From: Thermoplasmata archaeon
GTDB lineage: Archaea; Thermoplasmatota; Thermoplasmata; Lutacidiplasmatales; UBA184
DNA: 64,000 nucleotides
Reading direction: 5' to 3'
Assembly: GCA_021817245.1 (NCBI GenBank)
Contig: JAKAVQ010000008.1
Coordinates: 28,608-92,607, forward strand
The notes beneath the pieces are model-generated. The model was not told where the DNA came from, searched no databases, and saw only the letters and a program-made list of their open reading frames with translations. The position numbers and the translations under genes are program-made. Below are positions 27,486 to 35,777 of this stretch, piece after piece (the stretch's first letter is position 1; every line of letters begins with the position of its first letter).

Positions 27486-27494
27486 GGTTAAATA
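27486..27494 (+). promoter_or_regulatory. TATA box of the PRC-barrel gene
   Basis: ggttaaata, 35-43 nt before the ATG at 27529, in the divergent spacer shared with the ribosomal operon. Confidence 0.55.
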
Positions 27495-27528
27495 CGGCCC
27501 CCCGCCATCCGCGCTCGAGGCCCTCCCC

Positions 27529-27771
27529 ATGCGCAAGTTCCTCACCGAACTCCGAGGAAAGACCGTGATGACGAACGATGGACAGATCCTCGGACTGATC
27601 GACAATTTCGTCGTGGACACGCTCACCGGCGGCATTGCCCACGTGCTCGTGACCCCGAGTGAGGACGTGGAGCAGCGCCTGTTCCAGAGCGATGCGTCGG
27701 GCCGCCTCGTGCTCCCCTTCAAGAGCATGCGCGCGGTGAAGGACGTCGTCGTGATGGACATTGGGAAGTGA
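27529..27771 (+). CDS. PRC-barrel domain protein, CdpB-like
   Basis: 80 aa, a single PRC barrel: RKFLTELRGKTVMTNDGQILGLIDNFVVDTLTGGIAHVLV followed by LVLPFKSMRAVKDVVVMD. Single-domain archaeal PRC-barrel proteins of this size include CdpB1/CdpB2, which join SepF and FtsZ in haloarchaeal division. A SepF gene lies at 35334-35714 in this window. The role in this organism is inferred from family and size. The next gene starts inside its last codons. Confidence 0.8.
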   Translation: MRKFLTELRGKTVMTNDGQILGLIDNFVVDTLTGGIAHVLVTPSEDVEQRLFQSDASGRLVLPFKSMRAVKDVVVMDIGK

Positions 27772-28612
27772 GTCGCGCGACGGCGGCCTGATCTCGATCG
27801 TCACCACCGTCCGCAACGAGGAGAGCCACCTCGCGCAGTTCCTCGACAGCCTCCTGGCCCAGGAGGGGCCGCTCGAGATCGTCCTGGTCGACGCCGAGAG
27901 CCGGGACCGCACGTACGAAATCGCCCTCGAGTACGCCGCCCGGCACCCGGGGGTCGTCCGCGTCGTCCGTAGGGCGTGCTCGCGGGGACTGGGGCGCAAT
28001 CTCGGGGCTCGGGAAGCGCGCGGAGCGCACCTCGCGTTCATCGACGGCGACTGCTTCGCGGACTCGAACTGGTTGCGCCGGATCCGCGACGGACTCGCCA
28101 CGGCACCGGTCGTCGCCGGGCAGACCATCAACGTGGGGAAGCCCCGCTACGGACAGCTCGAGCGGGTAGAGCTGTTCCAAAGCGGCTACGATGTGACCTA
28201 CCCGTCGTGCAACCTCGCCTACCGCCGGTCGCTGTTCGATGCGCTCGGAGGCTTCGACCCGCGCTTCATCACGGCGGAGGACATCGACCTCAATCTCAGA
28301 GCGGTGCGCTCCGGAGCGTCCATCCTCTACGCTCCCGGGGCCGTCGTCTACCACCATATGCGGACCACCTTCGTGCGCTTTCTCTACCAGGCGTTCTGGA
28401 ACGGCTACGGGCGTAAGCAGCTCACGGAGAAGCAGGGAAGCCTCTGGGGGCGGTACCGGGTCCGACGGCTGATCTCCGGCCAGCGCGGAGCGATCGCGTG
28501 GGCGCGGCTCTTCGCCGCGATGGCCGGCTACGGCGCTCGCGTGCTGACGGGGTCGAGCCGTCGGCTCGGCCTTCGCGAGCCCGGAAGCGGACCTCCCTTC
28601 ACGGGAGGATAG
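27761..28612 (+). CDS. Family 2 glycosyltransferase
   Basis: 283 aa GT-A fold enzyme. ISIVTTVRNEESHLAQFLDSLLAQEG begins the nucleotide-sugar fold. The metal-binding DGD appears in LAFIDGDCFADSNWL, and FITAEDIDLNLRAVRSGA supplies the catalytic ED pair. A C-terminal YQAFWNGYGRKQL region could associate with the membrane. The only in-frame start is a TTG at 27761 that overlaps the preceding PRC-barrel gene by 11 nt, implying translational coupling. The acceptor is unknown; surface glycan is likely. Confidence 0.85.
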   Translation: MGSESRDGGLISIVTTVRNEESHLAQFLDSLLAQEGPLEIVLVDAESRDRTYEIALEYAARHPGVVRVVRRACSRGLGRNLGAREARGAHLAFIDGDCFADSNWLRRIRDGLATAPVVAGQTINVGKPRYGQLERVELFQSGYDVTYPSCNLAYRRSLFDALGGFDPRFITAEDIDLNLRAVRSGASILYAPGAVVYHHMRTTFVRFLYQAFWNGYGRKQLTEKQGSLWGRYRVRRLISGQRGAIAWARLFAAMAGYGARVLTGSSRRLGLREPGSGPPFTGG

Positions 28613-28658
28613 CGAGATCCTCCACCGCCCCGTACGCCGGGGCCCCGGAGGCGTGCGG

Positions 28659-29018
28659 TCAGTTCGCCTTCAGGAGATCGGCGACCTTCACGACCTCAAC
28701 CAGGACCTTGGAAAGGTCCGCGGTCTGGTCGACGACCGCCACGAGCAGCGCCTTCTTGCCGCTCCCCACGATGATCGTCTTCGAGTCGTTGCCTTCGATC
28801 ACGATCCGCTCGGGCGGGGCCCGGTTGAGCTCGGTGTTGGCCGTCGCGGCCGCACCGAGGATGGTCGCGCACATGATCGCGAACGTCTCCGTGTAGACCC
28901 CTGCCGGCACGTCCGCATAGAGCACGAGGCCGTCGCGCGAGACGAGCGCCGTCGCGATGCCCGCGATGCGGGTCTTCAGGTCCTTGACCACTGCGCCCAC
29001 GTTCCCGGTAGCCATCAT
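28659..29018 (-). CDS. Roadblock/LC7 domain protein
   Basis: 119 aa. Fold pattern VVKDLKTRIAGIATALVSRDGLVLYADVP, helix AIMCATILGAAATAN, strand ERIVIEGNDSKTIIVGSGKKALLVAVV is typical of Roadblock/LC7 (MglB-like) proteins, which dimerise and regulate small GTPases. It is the second gene of a pair with the upstream V4R protein (16-nt spacing). No Ras-like GTPase is seen nearby. Confidence 0.85.
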   Translation of the reverse strand: MMATGNVGAVVKDLKTRIAGIATALVSRDGLVLYADVPAGVYTETFAIMCATILGAAATANTELNRAPPERIVIEGNDSKTIIVGSGKKALLVAVVDQTADLSKVLVEVVKVADLLKAN

Positions 29019-29034
29019 TTCCGTTACGCCCCGA

Positions 29035-29436
29035 TCACATCTCTTCGATATGGAAACGGCACTCGGGGTGCCCGGTACTCGCGCACATCTCTTCCGTACA
29101 CTTAACGCGGCCCCCCTTAAAACGTTCGTAGAACTCGCGGAGCATCCCCCGCAGCCGGTGGCACGTCGGAATATCGCTGGGAGCGACCTCGATCGATCCC
29201 TTCGCGACGACCTCGTGCTCGCTGAAGCGGATCTCCTCGACCCAACCCCGCTCCTGCAAGAGGTGCCCCGCCCGCTCGAAGAACCGGCTCCGGTCCTTGA
29301 GGGCCTCCTCGGCCATCGCCGAGCCGATCACGGAACCTTCCTTGAAGAACAGTCCGTGGCAGGCGTGGGACATGACGCCCTCGTAGAGCTCCTTGATCTG
29401 CCGGAGCTCGCCCTGGTCGATCTTGACCGATCGCAT
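29035..29436 (-). CDS. V4R (4-vinyl reductase) domain-like sensor protein
   Basis: 133 aa. The C-terminal C113xxxxC118xxxxxxxC126RFHIEE is the signature of V4R domains, which bind small hydrophobic ligands or metal through Cys/His. Further conserved-looking Cys lie at 26 and 92. Many V4R proteins are ligand-sensing modules of signalling chains, and archaeal examples commonly neighbour Roadblock proteins. A TATA box lies 27-34 nt before the ATG, so the V4R-Roadblock pair is probably a leaderless bicistronic unit. Confidence 0.78.
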   Translation of the reverse strand: MRSVKIDQGELRQIKELYEGVMSHACHGLFFKEGSVIGSAMAEEALKDRSRFFERAGHLLQERGWVEEIRFSEHEVVAKGSIEVAPSDIPTCHRLRGMLREFYERFKGGRVKCTEEMCASTGHPECRFHIEEM

Positions 29437-29462
29437 GGACCGCGCGGTGCACCGCGGTACCG

Positions 29463-29470
29463 ATTATAAG
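29463..29470 (-). promoter_or_regulatory. TATA box of the V4R-Roadblock pair
   Basis: cttataat on the minus strand, 27-34 nt before the V4R gene start. Confidence 0.6.
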
Positions 29471-29560
29471 ATATTGGTCGCGCGGGCCGAGGATACCGTG
29501 CGGGCGGCGGCCGGCCTCGCGGTCCTTCCTCGCCCGGCGGAGCGGCCCCGAGGGGTCCGA

Positions 29561-30349
29561 TCAGGATTCGGGGGCCCCGGGCGCCGCCTCGGCGGGCCCC
29601 TCATCGTCACCGGTGCTCGAGCTCATCGCTCCGCCCCCGGCGAACGTCGCTTCGAGAGCGTCCAGCGTGGTCATCCGTCCGGAGAGCACCTTCGGCCATG
29701 CCTCGCGGCGATCGAGGAGCACCGCGGGAAGCCCGGCGCGGGCGGCCGCCCGTACGTCGCTCCAGAACAGGTCGCCGACGAACGCGCAGCGGCTCGCCTT
29801 AACGCCGAGCCGCTCGGCGGCGGCCCGGAAGGCCGCCCGGTCGGGAACGAGCGGGGAGCCCGGGTCACCGGCCGCGAGCAAGAGCCGCTCCTCCAGCCCC
29901 GTTCGGTGGAGCAGCCATCGGGCCGACTCGGCGGGCAACGGGGTGACGATGCCCATGGCGAGCCCGAGGGCGCGGAGTCGGTCGAGCGCCGGCGCCACGT
30001 CCGGGTAACGCTCGACGTCGCCCGCGGGGCGGAGGATCCGCCGCACGACCGCCTCGGTCTCGGGGGCGGGCAGCGGGTGCCCCGCGATCGTCCAGAGCGT
30101 CTCGGCAAGATGCTCCCGCAGGGCGCCAAGGTCGGCCACGGGCGCCTTGCCCGTGAGCCCCAGCCAGCGGCGGCGGTCCCAGGCCCGGAGGGCGCGGCGC
30201 ACCGCCGCGCGGACCTTTCGCTCGCCGAGGACCGGCCCCTGCGGCCGCCAAGCCCACTGCCACAGGCCGGGGGTGTGGAACGGGACGAGCACGTCGTCGA
30301 GGTCGAACAGGACCGCCTCGACCTCGCCCGCGCCGAACCGGAGCGTCAT
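29561..30349 (-). CDS. HAD-superfamily hydrolase
   Basis: 262 aa. Motif I is D16LDD (FDLDDVLVPF), motif II is IVTPLP, motif III is weak, and motif IV is FVGDLFWSDVRAA. The cap region holds WQWAWRP and several Trp. The last 35 residues (MSSSTGDDEGPAEAAPGAPES) are disordered. Probably a phosphatase or phosphoglycolate-type enzyme; the substrate is unknown. The coiled-coil gene ends 15 nt upstream, so the two may be cotranscribed. Confidence 0.8.
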   Translation of the reverse strand: MTLRFGAGEVEAVLFDLDDVLVPFHTPGLWQWAWRPQGPVLGERKVRAAVRRALRAWDRRRWLGLTGKAPVADLGALREHLAETLWTIAGHPLPAPETEAVVRRILRPAGDVERYPDVAPALDRLRALGLAMGIVTPLPAESARWLLHRTGLEERLLLAAGDPGSPLVPDRAAFRAAAERLGVKASRCAFVGDLFWSDVRAAARAGLPAVLLDRREAWPKVLSGRMTTLDALEATFAGGGAMSSSTGDDEGPAEAAPGAPES

Positions 30350-30364
30350 GACCCCTCGACGCGC

Positions 30365-31228
30365 CTAGCCCCGGCCACTCTTCTGCAGTTCGAGCAGATC
30401 TTCGGTCGAGACCTTCTCTCCCTTCTTCAGGCGGGCGAGGAAGTCCTCTTCGCGAGGAGCCTCCGCCTCGCCCCACGAGGGGGGAGCACGGCCGCCGCGG
30501 GCCGCGTACAGCAGCTTCTCGATGTCCCGAACCTCCTCGATGGCGGTGATGTGCTGACGATGCGCGTCATCGGCCTGCGACTTCACCTCGAGCAGCTTCG
30601 CCTGGACCTCGTCGGCCTGCCGGCGCAGCTCGTCGACCGACTCGTAGAGCCCGACCATCGCCTCGTGGGCGGCTTGGGCCTCGTCGGCCAAACGGCCGAC
30701 CGTCGCGTGGTGCTTCTCGGCCTCGTCGCGGGCTTCGGCGAACGCTTTCAGGGTCTGTTCGACCTCGGGGTCCTGCCGGAGCTGCTCGTCCTGCTCGCGG
30801 ATCGCGGCCTCGAGCCGCTTCATCTCCTCGACGAGCCGCTTCTCCTGGTCTCCCGTGAGCGCCGTCGTCATGTGGCGGAACTCGAGCTCCTTGAGGTCCT
30901 TCCGAAGCCGCCAGATCGGAACCGCGCCCGGGCGCGGGGTCCGGGCCCGGCGGAGCTCCTGGACCTTATCGCCGAGCTCCTGGAGCTTGTGGTTCCATTC
31001 CTCGCGGAGCTTCTTCTCGTCGCGCACCTCGCTGTTGAGCGCGTCACGATGGCGACGGTGCTCCTGGGCGTCGGCGCTCTTGTCGTGGAGCTCGTCGAGG
31101 ATCCGGGCCCGTTCCTCCGCGACCGTGCGGGCCTCACTGTTCAGCTTGTCGCGGCGGGCCCGGGCCTCGTCGGCCCGGGCGTTCGCCTCCGCGCGCCTCT
31201 GCTCCAGCTCTACTGTCGCCTCGCTCAA
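30365..31228 (-). CDS. COG1340-like archaeal coiled-coil protein
   Basis: 287 aa, almost entirely helical with heptad-like Glu/Arg/Leu/Ala repeats (residues 1-95 and 125-235). A conserved central break RPGAVPIWRLRKDLKELEFRHMTTALTGDQEKRLVEEMK matches the COG1340 family of euryarchaeal coiled-coil proteins, often next to HAD/SerB-like hydrolases as here. The function is unknown. The C-terminal end EEDFLARLKKGEKVSTEDLLELQKSG is a typical short motif of the family. Confidence 0.8.
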   Translation of the reverse strand: MSEATVELEQRRAEANARADEARARRDKLNSEARTVAEERARILDELHDKSADAQEHRRHRDALNSEVRDEKKLREEWNHKLQELGDKVQELRRARTPRPGAVPIWRLRKDLKELEFRHMTTALTGDQEKRLVEEMKRLEAAIREQDEQLRQDPEVEQTLKAFAEARDEAEKHHATVGRLADEAQAAHEAMVGLYESVDELRRQADEVQAKLLEVKSQADDAHRQHITAIEEVRDIEKLLYAARGGRAPPSWGEAEAPREEDFLARLKKGEKVSTEDLLELQKSGRG

Positions 31229-31288
31229 GCGGCCACCGCTCGGACCGGGGATTCCCCCGGTCGGGGAGCGGTTTCACGAGCGGCCTCG

Positions 31289-31297
31289 ATATAAAGA
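31289..31297 (-). promoter_or_regulatory. TATA box of the coiled-coil gene
   Basis: ctttatatc on the minus strand, 61-69 nt before the ATG at 31228. It implies a leader of about 35 nt. Confidence 0.55.
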
Positions 31298-31361
31298 CTT
31301 CCGGGCAACGCGCACGGTCCCGGTTTCGCCTGCCACGTCACGCTAATATGCCGAGTCCCGG

Positions 31362-32822
31362 ATGAATCGCCCCGTGGAAGAGGTCGGGCGGATCTTCGGG
31401 GACGTCGGCCTGGGTCAGTTCCACCTGAACCTTTCCCGCCCGGTCGAGCGCGGAGACTACCTCGCGGTCGAGGACGAACTGCACGGCAAGGTCCTCTGCC
31501 AGCTGGACGATCTCAAGCGCAAGAGCGACTTCGATCTGGAGCGGGCCGGCGCGACCGCGCCGACCGAAGAGGCGGCGATCCACGAGAACCTCCTCGGGGT
31601 CGCCCGCGTCATCGGCTACCGGGACACCCAGGGGCTCGTCAAGCTGCCCACCATCCCGTTCCGTCCCGGCGCCCACGTGTTCCGCGCCGAGGAACCGCTG
31701 ATCGCCGACGTCCTCGGGCTGAAACATCACGCGAACAGCGGCGCCTACGTCGGCCTCCTGAGGAACCACTCTCTGCGCGTCGAGCTCGACATCAACCAGC
31801 TCGTCCAGCGTCACGTGAGCGTGCTCGCAAAGACGGGCGGAGGGAAGAGCTACCTGCTCGGCGTCCTCATCGAGGAGCTCCTCCGCCACAAGGTCACCTG
31901 CGTCATCATCGACCCCCACGGCGAGTACGGCTCGCTCCGCTTCGCCGCCGAGAAGAACGGCGGCCACACGCGGTTCGGGGTGGAGTCCCAGGGGTTCGCG
32001 CGCCAGGTCCAGGAGTACTCGCCCGACGTCTCGCTGAACCCGTCGGCGAAGCCGCTCACGTTCTCCCTGCGGAACATCGATCCCCGCGACCTCCTCGTCT
32101 TCATGGGGCTGACGAACGTCAAGACGTTCCTCGCCCCCCTGAAGCAGCTGATCGAGCGGGTGGCGAGCAGCAACCCCGACTACACCGTCCGCGACCTCGT
32201 GCGGGCCGCGGAGTCGGGGGAGGGCGCCGTGGCCGAGATGCTCCACGAGCGGCTCGAGTACGTCGAGCAGACGAAGCTCCTCGGACCCGTCGGGACGAGC
32301 CTCAACGACCTCGTGAAGCGGGGGGAAGCGACCCTGGTCAACCTGCGCGGCGTCGCCCCCGACGTCCAGGAGCTCGTGGTCGCGCGCATCGCGACGACCC
32401 TCTTCGAGAATCGCAAGAAGGAGAAGATCCCCCCACTCTTCCTGGTCATCGAGGAAGCGCACAATTTCGCCCCGCAGCAGGGGACCGCGACGTGCTCCCG
32501 GATTTTGAAGAACATCGCGAGCGAGGGGAGGAAGTTCGGGCTCGGCCTGTGCGCGGTGACCCAGCGGGCGGCGCGGATCGACAAGAGCGTGCTCTCGCAG
32601 TGCAACACCCAGCTGATCCTGCAGGTGACGAACCCGCTCGATCTCAAGGCGATCGCGCAGTCGATCGAGGGGCTGACCGCGGGCATGACCGAGATGATCC
32701 AGTCGCTGCCCGTCGGCACGGCCCTCATCACCGGTGGGGGGTACCACACTCCGCTGTTCTGTGAGGTCCGCCCGCGGGCGACGCGGCACGGCGGCGAGAG
32801 CGTGCAGATCGTCGCCGCGTAG
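31362..32822 (+). CDS. herA: HerA-type DNA translocase/ATPase
   Basis: 486 aa. N-terminal HAS-barrel (residues 5-120), then the RecA/FtsK-like ATPase with AKTGGGKSYLL (Walker A), VIIDPHGEYGSL, LVIEEAHNFAP (Walker B) and GLGLCAVTQRAARIDKSVLSQCNTQLILQV, all typical of HerA. It works with NurA in DNA end resection in archaea, but nurA is not in this window. A TATA-like ctaatatg at 31342-31349 lies so close that transcription may begin near the GTG at 31374, which could then be the real leaderless start. Confidence 0.93.
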   Translation: MNRPVEEVGRIFGDVGLGQFHLNLSRPVERGDYLAVEDELHGKVLCQLDDLKRKSDFDLERAGATAPTEEAAIHENLLGVARVIGYRDTQGLVKLPTIPFRPGAHVFRAEEPLIADVLGLKHHANSGAYVGLLRNHSLRVELDINQLVQRHVSVLAKTGGGKSYLLGVLIEELLRHKVTCVIIDPHGEYGSLRFAAEKNGGHTRFGVESQGFARQVQEYSPDVSLNPSAKPLTFSLRNIDPRDLLVFMGLTNVKTFLAPLKQLIERVASSNPDYTVRDLVRAAESGEGAVAEMLHERLEYVEQTKLLGPVGTSLNDLVKRGEATLVNLRGVAPDVQELVVARIATTLFENRKKEKIPPLFLVIEEAHNFAPQQGTATCSRILKNIASEGRKFGLGLCAVTQRAARIDKSVLSQCNTQLILQVTNPLDLKAIAQSIEGLTAGMTEMIQSLPVGTALITGGGYHTPLFCEVRPRATRHGGESVQIVAA

Positions 32823-32907
32823 TCCCCAGCCTGACCCACCCGCGCGAGGGGTGATGCGGTTTAAACGACCCTCCGAAACCGGCGACGGGGCTATGACCGT
32901 CCGAAGC

Positions 32908-32914
32908 TTTTTTT
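32908..32914 (+). terminator. T7 tract between herA and the AAC(3)-like gene
   Basis: Seven T residues 86-92 nt after the herA stop and just before the next ATG. A possible terminator for herA. A ttaaa TATA-like element near 32860 may start the next gene. Confidence 0.35.
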
Positions 32915-32918
32915 CTCC

Positions 32919-33749
32919 ATGTCCGAAGGCGAGGTCGTCGCGTCGACCCCCGGGCTCCCGCTGACGCGCCGTCGCGCGGTCGAGGAGCTCCGGGCGCTCG
33001 GCATCACGCCCGGGACCACGATGCTCGTCCACACCTCGCTCCGTTCGCTGGGGTGGGTCGTCGGGGGCGCCGAGACCGTGGTGCTCGCCCTCGAAGAGGC
33101 GGTCGGCCCGACGGGGACGGTGGTGATGCCCGCCTTCTCGCTCAGCGCCCCGGAGCCGTCCCGCTGGGTAGCGCCCCCGGTGCCCGAGGCGTGGTGGGCG
33201 ACGATCCGACGCGACTGGCCTCCGTTCGACGTGGACCTCACGCCGACCCGCGGGATCGGCGTCGTTCCCGAGACGTTCCGCAGGCAACGAGGGACGCTGC
33301 GCAGCGTGCACCCGACAACCTCGTTCTGCGCCCGGGGACCGCTCGCCGTCGAACTCCTGCGGGAACACTCCCTCGACTTCGGTCTCGGAGAGGGTTCCCC
33401 CCTCGCGCGCCTCTACGACCGCGGGGCCCACGTCCTCCTTCTTGGCGTCGACCACAGCACGAACTCGTCGCTCCACCTGGCCGAGTACCGCGCCGACTGG
33501 GTCGGCCGGGATCGCCGGCAGGAGTTCGCCGGCCGGATCGTCCGGGGCGACCGCGAAGAGAGCGTCCGGTTCGAGGACATCGAGGGGACAAGCGACGACT
33601 TCGCCGAGCTCGGAAGGGAGTTCGAGAGCTCCACCGGCGCCGTCACCGTCGGCCGGGTCGGTGCCGCCACCGCACGCCGGATGGAGCAGCGGCCGCTCGT
33701 CGACTACGGGGTCCGGTGGCTCGCGGAGCACCGACCGCGCGCCGCGTGA
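32919..33749 (+). CDS. AAC(3)-family aminoglycoside N-acetyltransferase-like protein
   Basis: 276 aa. MLVHTSLRSLGWVVGGAETVVLAL, TVVMPAFS, RSVHPTTSFCARG and LLLGVDHSTNSSLHLAEYRA are the conserved blocks of the AAC(3)/YokD family, including the His and Glu of the active site. Members acetylate amines with acetyl-CoA; many in environmental archaea and bacteria are metabolic rather than resistance enzymes. The neighbours give no clue to the substrate. Confidence 0.88.
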   Translation: MSEGEVVASTPGLPLTRRRAVEELRALGITPGTTMLVHTSLRSLGWVVGGAETVVLALEEAVGPTGTVVMPAFSLSAPEPSRWVAPPVPEAWWATIRRDWPPFDVDLTPTRGIGVVPETFRRQRGTLRSVHPTTSFCARGPLAVELLREHSLDFGLGEGSPLARLYDRGAHVLLLGVDHSTNSSLHLAEYRADWVGRDRRQEFAGRIVRGDREESVRFEDIEGTSDDFAELGREFESSTGAVTVGRVGAATARRMEQRPLVDYGVRWLAEHRPRAA

Positions 33750-33791
33750 TCCGGCGCGGCACCGGAGGGAAAGGCCCCCCGGCCCGTCGCC

Positions 33792-35318
33792 TCAGGAGCG
33801 GGCGGAATCGATGAGGTACCGGGTGACGAGCCGCACCCCGAACGCGGTCGCCCCGAGGTTCTGGTACGGGGGCTGGTACTTGTACGTCGTGGCCGAGGCA
33901 TAGGCGGGTCCGGCGATGTCGAGATGGGCCCACGGCGTCGGTCCGACGAACGTCTCGAGGAACGCGGCCGCGGTCAGCATTCCCGCCATCGGGATCTCGG
34001 TCGAGTTCCGGACGTCCCCGATCTCGCTCTTCACGAGCTCGCGGTGATAGTCGGTGAGGGGCATGCGCCAGATCGGTTCCCCGGTCACCGCCGAAGCGGC
34101 GAGCAGCCCCTGGGCCAGCTTGTCGTCCGTCGCGACGAGCCCGGCGGTGTTGTCGCCGAGGGCCACGACCTCGGCCCCGGTAAGGGTCGCGAGGTCGATG
34201 ACCTCGTCGGGCTTGTACTGCTGGACGACGTAGCCGAGCCCGTCGGAGAGCACGACCCGGCCCTCCGCGTCGGTGTTCAGGACCTCGATCGTCTTGCCGT
34301 TGTACGTTCGGACGACGTCGCCCGGCCGGTAGGCGGACCCGCTCGGCAGGTTCTCGGCGCAGCAGAGCACGCCGACGACCCGCGGCGGCACCTTCAGGGT
34401 CGCCGCCGCGCGCAGGATCCCGAGGACCGCGACCGCCCCGGATTTGTCGAACTTCATGTGCGACATGTTCAGGGAGGGCTTGATCGAGATCCCACCGGAG
34501 TCGAACGTGATCCCCTTGCCGACGACCGCCACGGTCCGGCCCCGCTTCGACCCGCCGGGGTACTCGAGGACGATGAGGCGCGGTGGATGCACCGAACCGC
34601 CCCCGACCGCGAGGATCCCGCCGCAGTGCATCTCGGCGAGCTTCTTCTCGTCGAAGACCGTGACCTTGAGCCCGAACTCCTTGCCGAGGGTACGGGCCTC
34701 TTCGGCGAGCCGTTCGGGGGTGGCCGTATCGGCGGGGAGGTTCGCGATGTCGCGCGTCCAGAGGACCGTGTCGAGGAGCTCCGCCTGCTCGCCGAAGGCC
34801 TTCTTGAGGGCCGCCTCCTCCCGACCGAACTCGTCGCCCAGGTGGATCGTCATCTCCTCGACGGTCCCCTCGGTCTTGGTCTTGTAACGGACGAACTCGT
34901 ACCCGCCGAGGAGCGCCCCGTCAGCGAGGGCGCGCGCTGCCCCCTCCGCGGTCAGCGACTCCCGGACGAACGCCGGAAGGCGGAACCCGAGCGTCCGGGC
35001 TCCCTTGCCCTTCAAGTTCCGAACGACCGCGGCCGCCGCCCATCGGACCGTCTCGGCCGAGAATTTCGCGACCGGACCCAGTCCAACGATGAGGATGCGG
35101 CCCTTACCGTCCGGCCGGTGGAAGACGGTGATCTCCTTGGGCTTGCCGCGGATCTCCTTCTTCTCCCATGCGGCGCGCACAAGCCCCTTCGTCGACTCGT
35201 CTTCCTTGAGGAGGCTCCGGGGGAACGTGTCGTCCTTCTCCGAGCGCTCGAATACCGCCCCAACGACCGCGTCGGCGGCCGCCGAGAGCCCCTCGCGGCG
35301 GTCGACGAGGGACCTCAT
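33792..35318 (-). CDS. pepA: M17 leucyl aminopeptidase
   Basis: 508 aa. The C-terminal catalytic domain has VGKGITFDSGGISIKPS, MKFDKSGAVAVLG and the signature NTDAEGRVVLSDGL, carrying the two-zinc ligands and catalytic Arg. WAHLDIAGPA is also diagnostic. The N-terminal regulatory domain is present. A cytosolic hexameric exopeptidase, downstream of the proteasome in peptide recycling. It follows sepF by 15 nt. Confidence 0.93.
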   Translation of the reverse strand: MRSLVDRREGLSAAADAVVGAVFERSEKDDTFPRSLLKEDESTKGLVRAAWEKKEIRGKPKEITVFHRPDGKGRILIVGLGPVAKFSAETVRWAAAAVVRNLKGKGARTLGFRLPAFVRESLTAEGAARALADGALLGGYEFVRYKTKTEGTVEEMTIHLGDEFGREEAALKKAFGEQAELLDTVLWTRDIANLPADTATPERLAEEARTLGKEFGLKVTVFDEKKLAEMHCGGILAVGGGSVHPPRLIVLEYPGGSKRGRTVAVVGKGITFDSGGISIKPSLNMSHMKFDKSGAVAVLGILRAAATLKVPPRVVGVLCCAENLPSGSAYRPGDVVRTYNGKTIEVLNTDAEGRVVLSDGLGYVVQQYKPDEVIDLATLTGAEVVALGDNTAGLVATDDKLAQGLLAASAVTGEPIWRMPLTDYHRELVKSEIGDVRNSTEIPMAGMLTAAAFLETFVGPTPWAHLDIAGPAYASATTYKYQPPYQNLGATAFGVRLVTRYLIDSARS

Positions 35319-35333
35319 GGCCCCACCGCCGCC

Positions 35334-35714
35334 CTAGAACGAAGGTCGGATCTTCTGTCGGTCGATACGGATCCCCGCCGGTGTGATGGCGAGAAGGTTC
35401 TTTGCGATACCCGCGACATCGCCGCCCGTATCCTTTGCCACGTTCTTCAAGTCGACGCTCATGCGCTTGACCGCCATTTGGTCGTTGGCGATCGACGTAT
35501 AATCCAAGAGAACGATGTCGCCCTGGTAGGCAAGCTTCGTCACGTGATGCAGGTCCTCGAAGCGGAGGATCTCGGCGAGCCGGACCGTTCCCTTCGTACC
35601 GGCGAGCGCGCCGGCCTCGTCCTCGAACTGCATCGTGCCGAGGTCGAGGAACGACCCCTCTTCCAACGTGTCCGACCCGTGATGGCGCCGAAGGATTCCG
35701 CTCTTCTTCATCAT
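35334..35714 (-). CDS. sepF: Cell division protein SepF (archaeal)
   Basis: 126 aa. The SepF fold is clear: VRLAEILRFEDLHHVTKLAYQGDIVLLDY, MAVKRMSVDLKNVAKDTGGDVAGIAKNLLAITPAGIRIDR. Archaeal SepF anchors FtsZ to the membrane through an N-terminal amphipathic helix; here the N-terminal residues MMKKSGILRRHH are basic and could form a short one. It is probably expressed alone or with pepA. With the CdpB-like PRC-barrel protein in this window it points to FtsZ-based division. Confidence 0.92.
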   Translation of the reverse strand: MMKKSGILRRHHGSDTLEEGSFLDLGTMQFEDEAGALAGTKGTVRLAEILRFEDLHHVTKLAYQGDIVLLDYTSIANDQMAVKRMSVDLKNVAKDTGGDVAGIAKNLLAITPAGIRIDRQKIRPSF

Positions 35715-35777
35715 GGCGACGTGCCCCGCTTCCGCTCGGCTCGAGCGGACGTTCCGTTCTTAAGGGTATTGCTCCAC

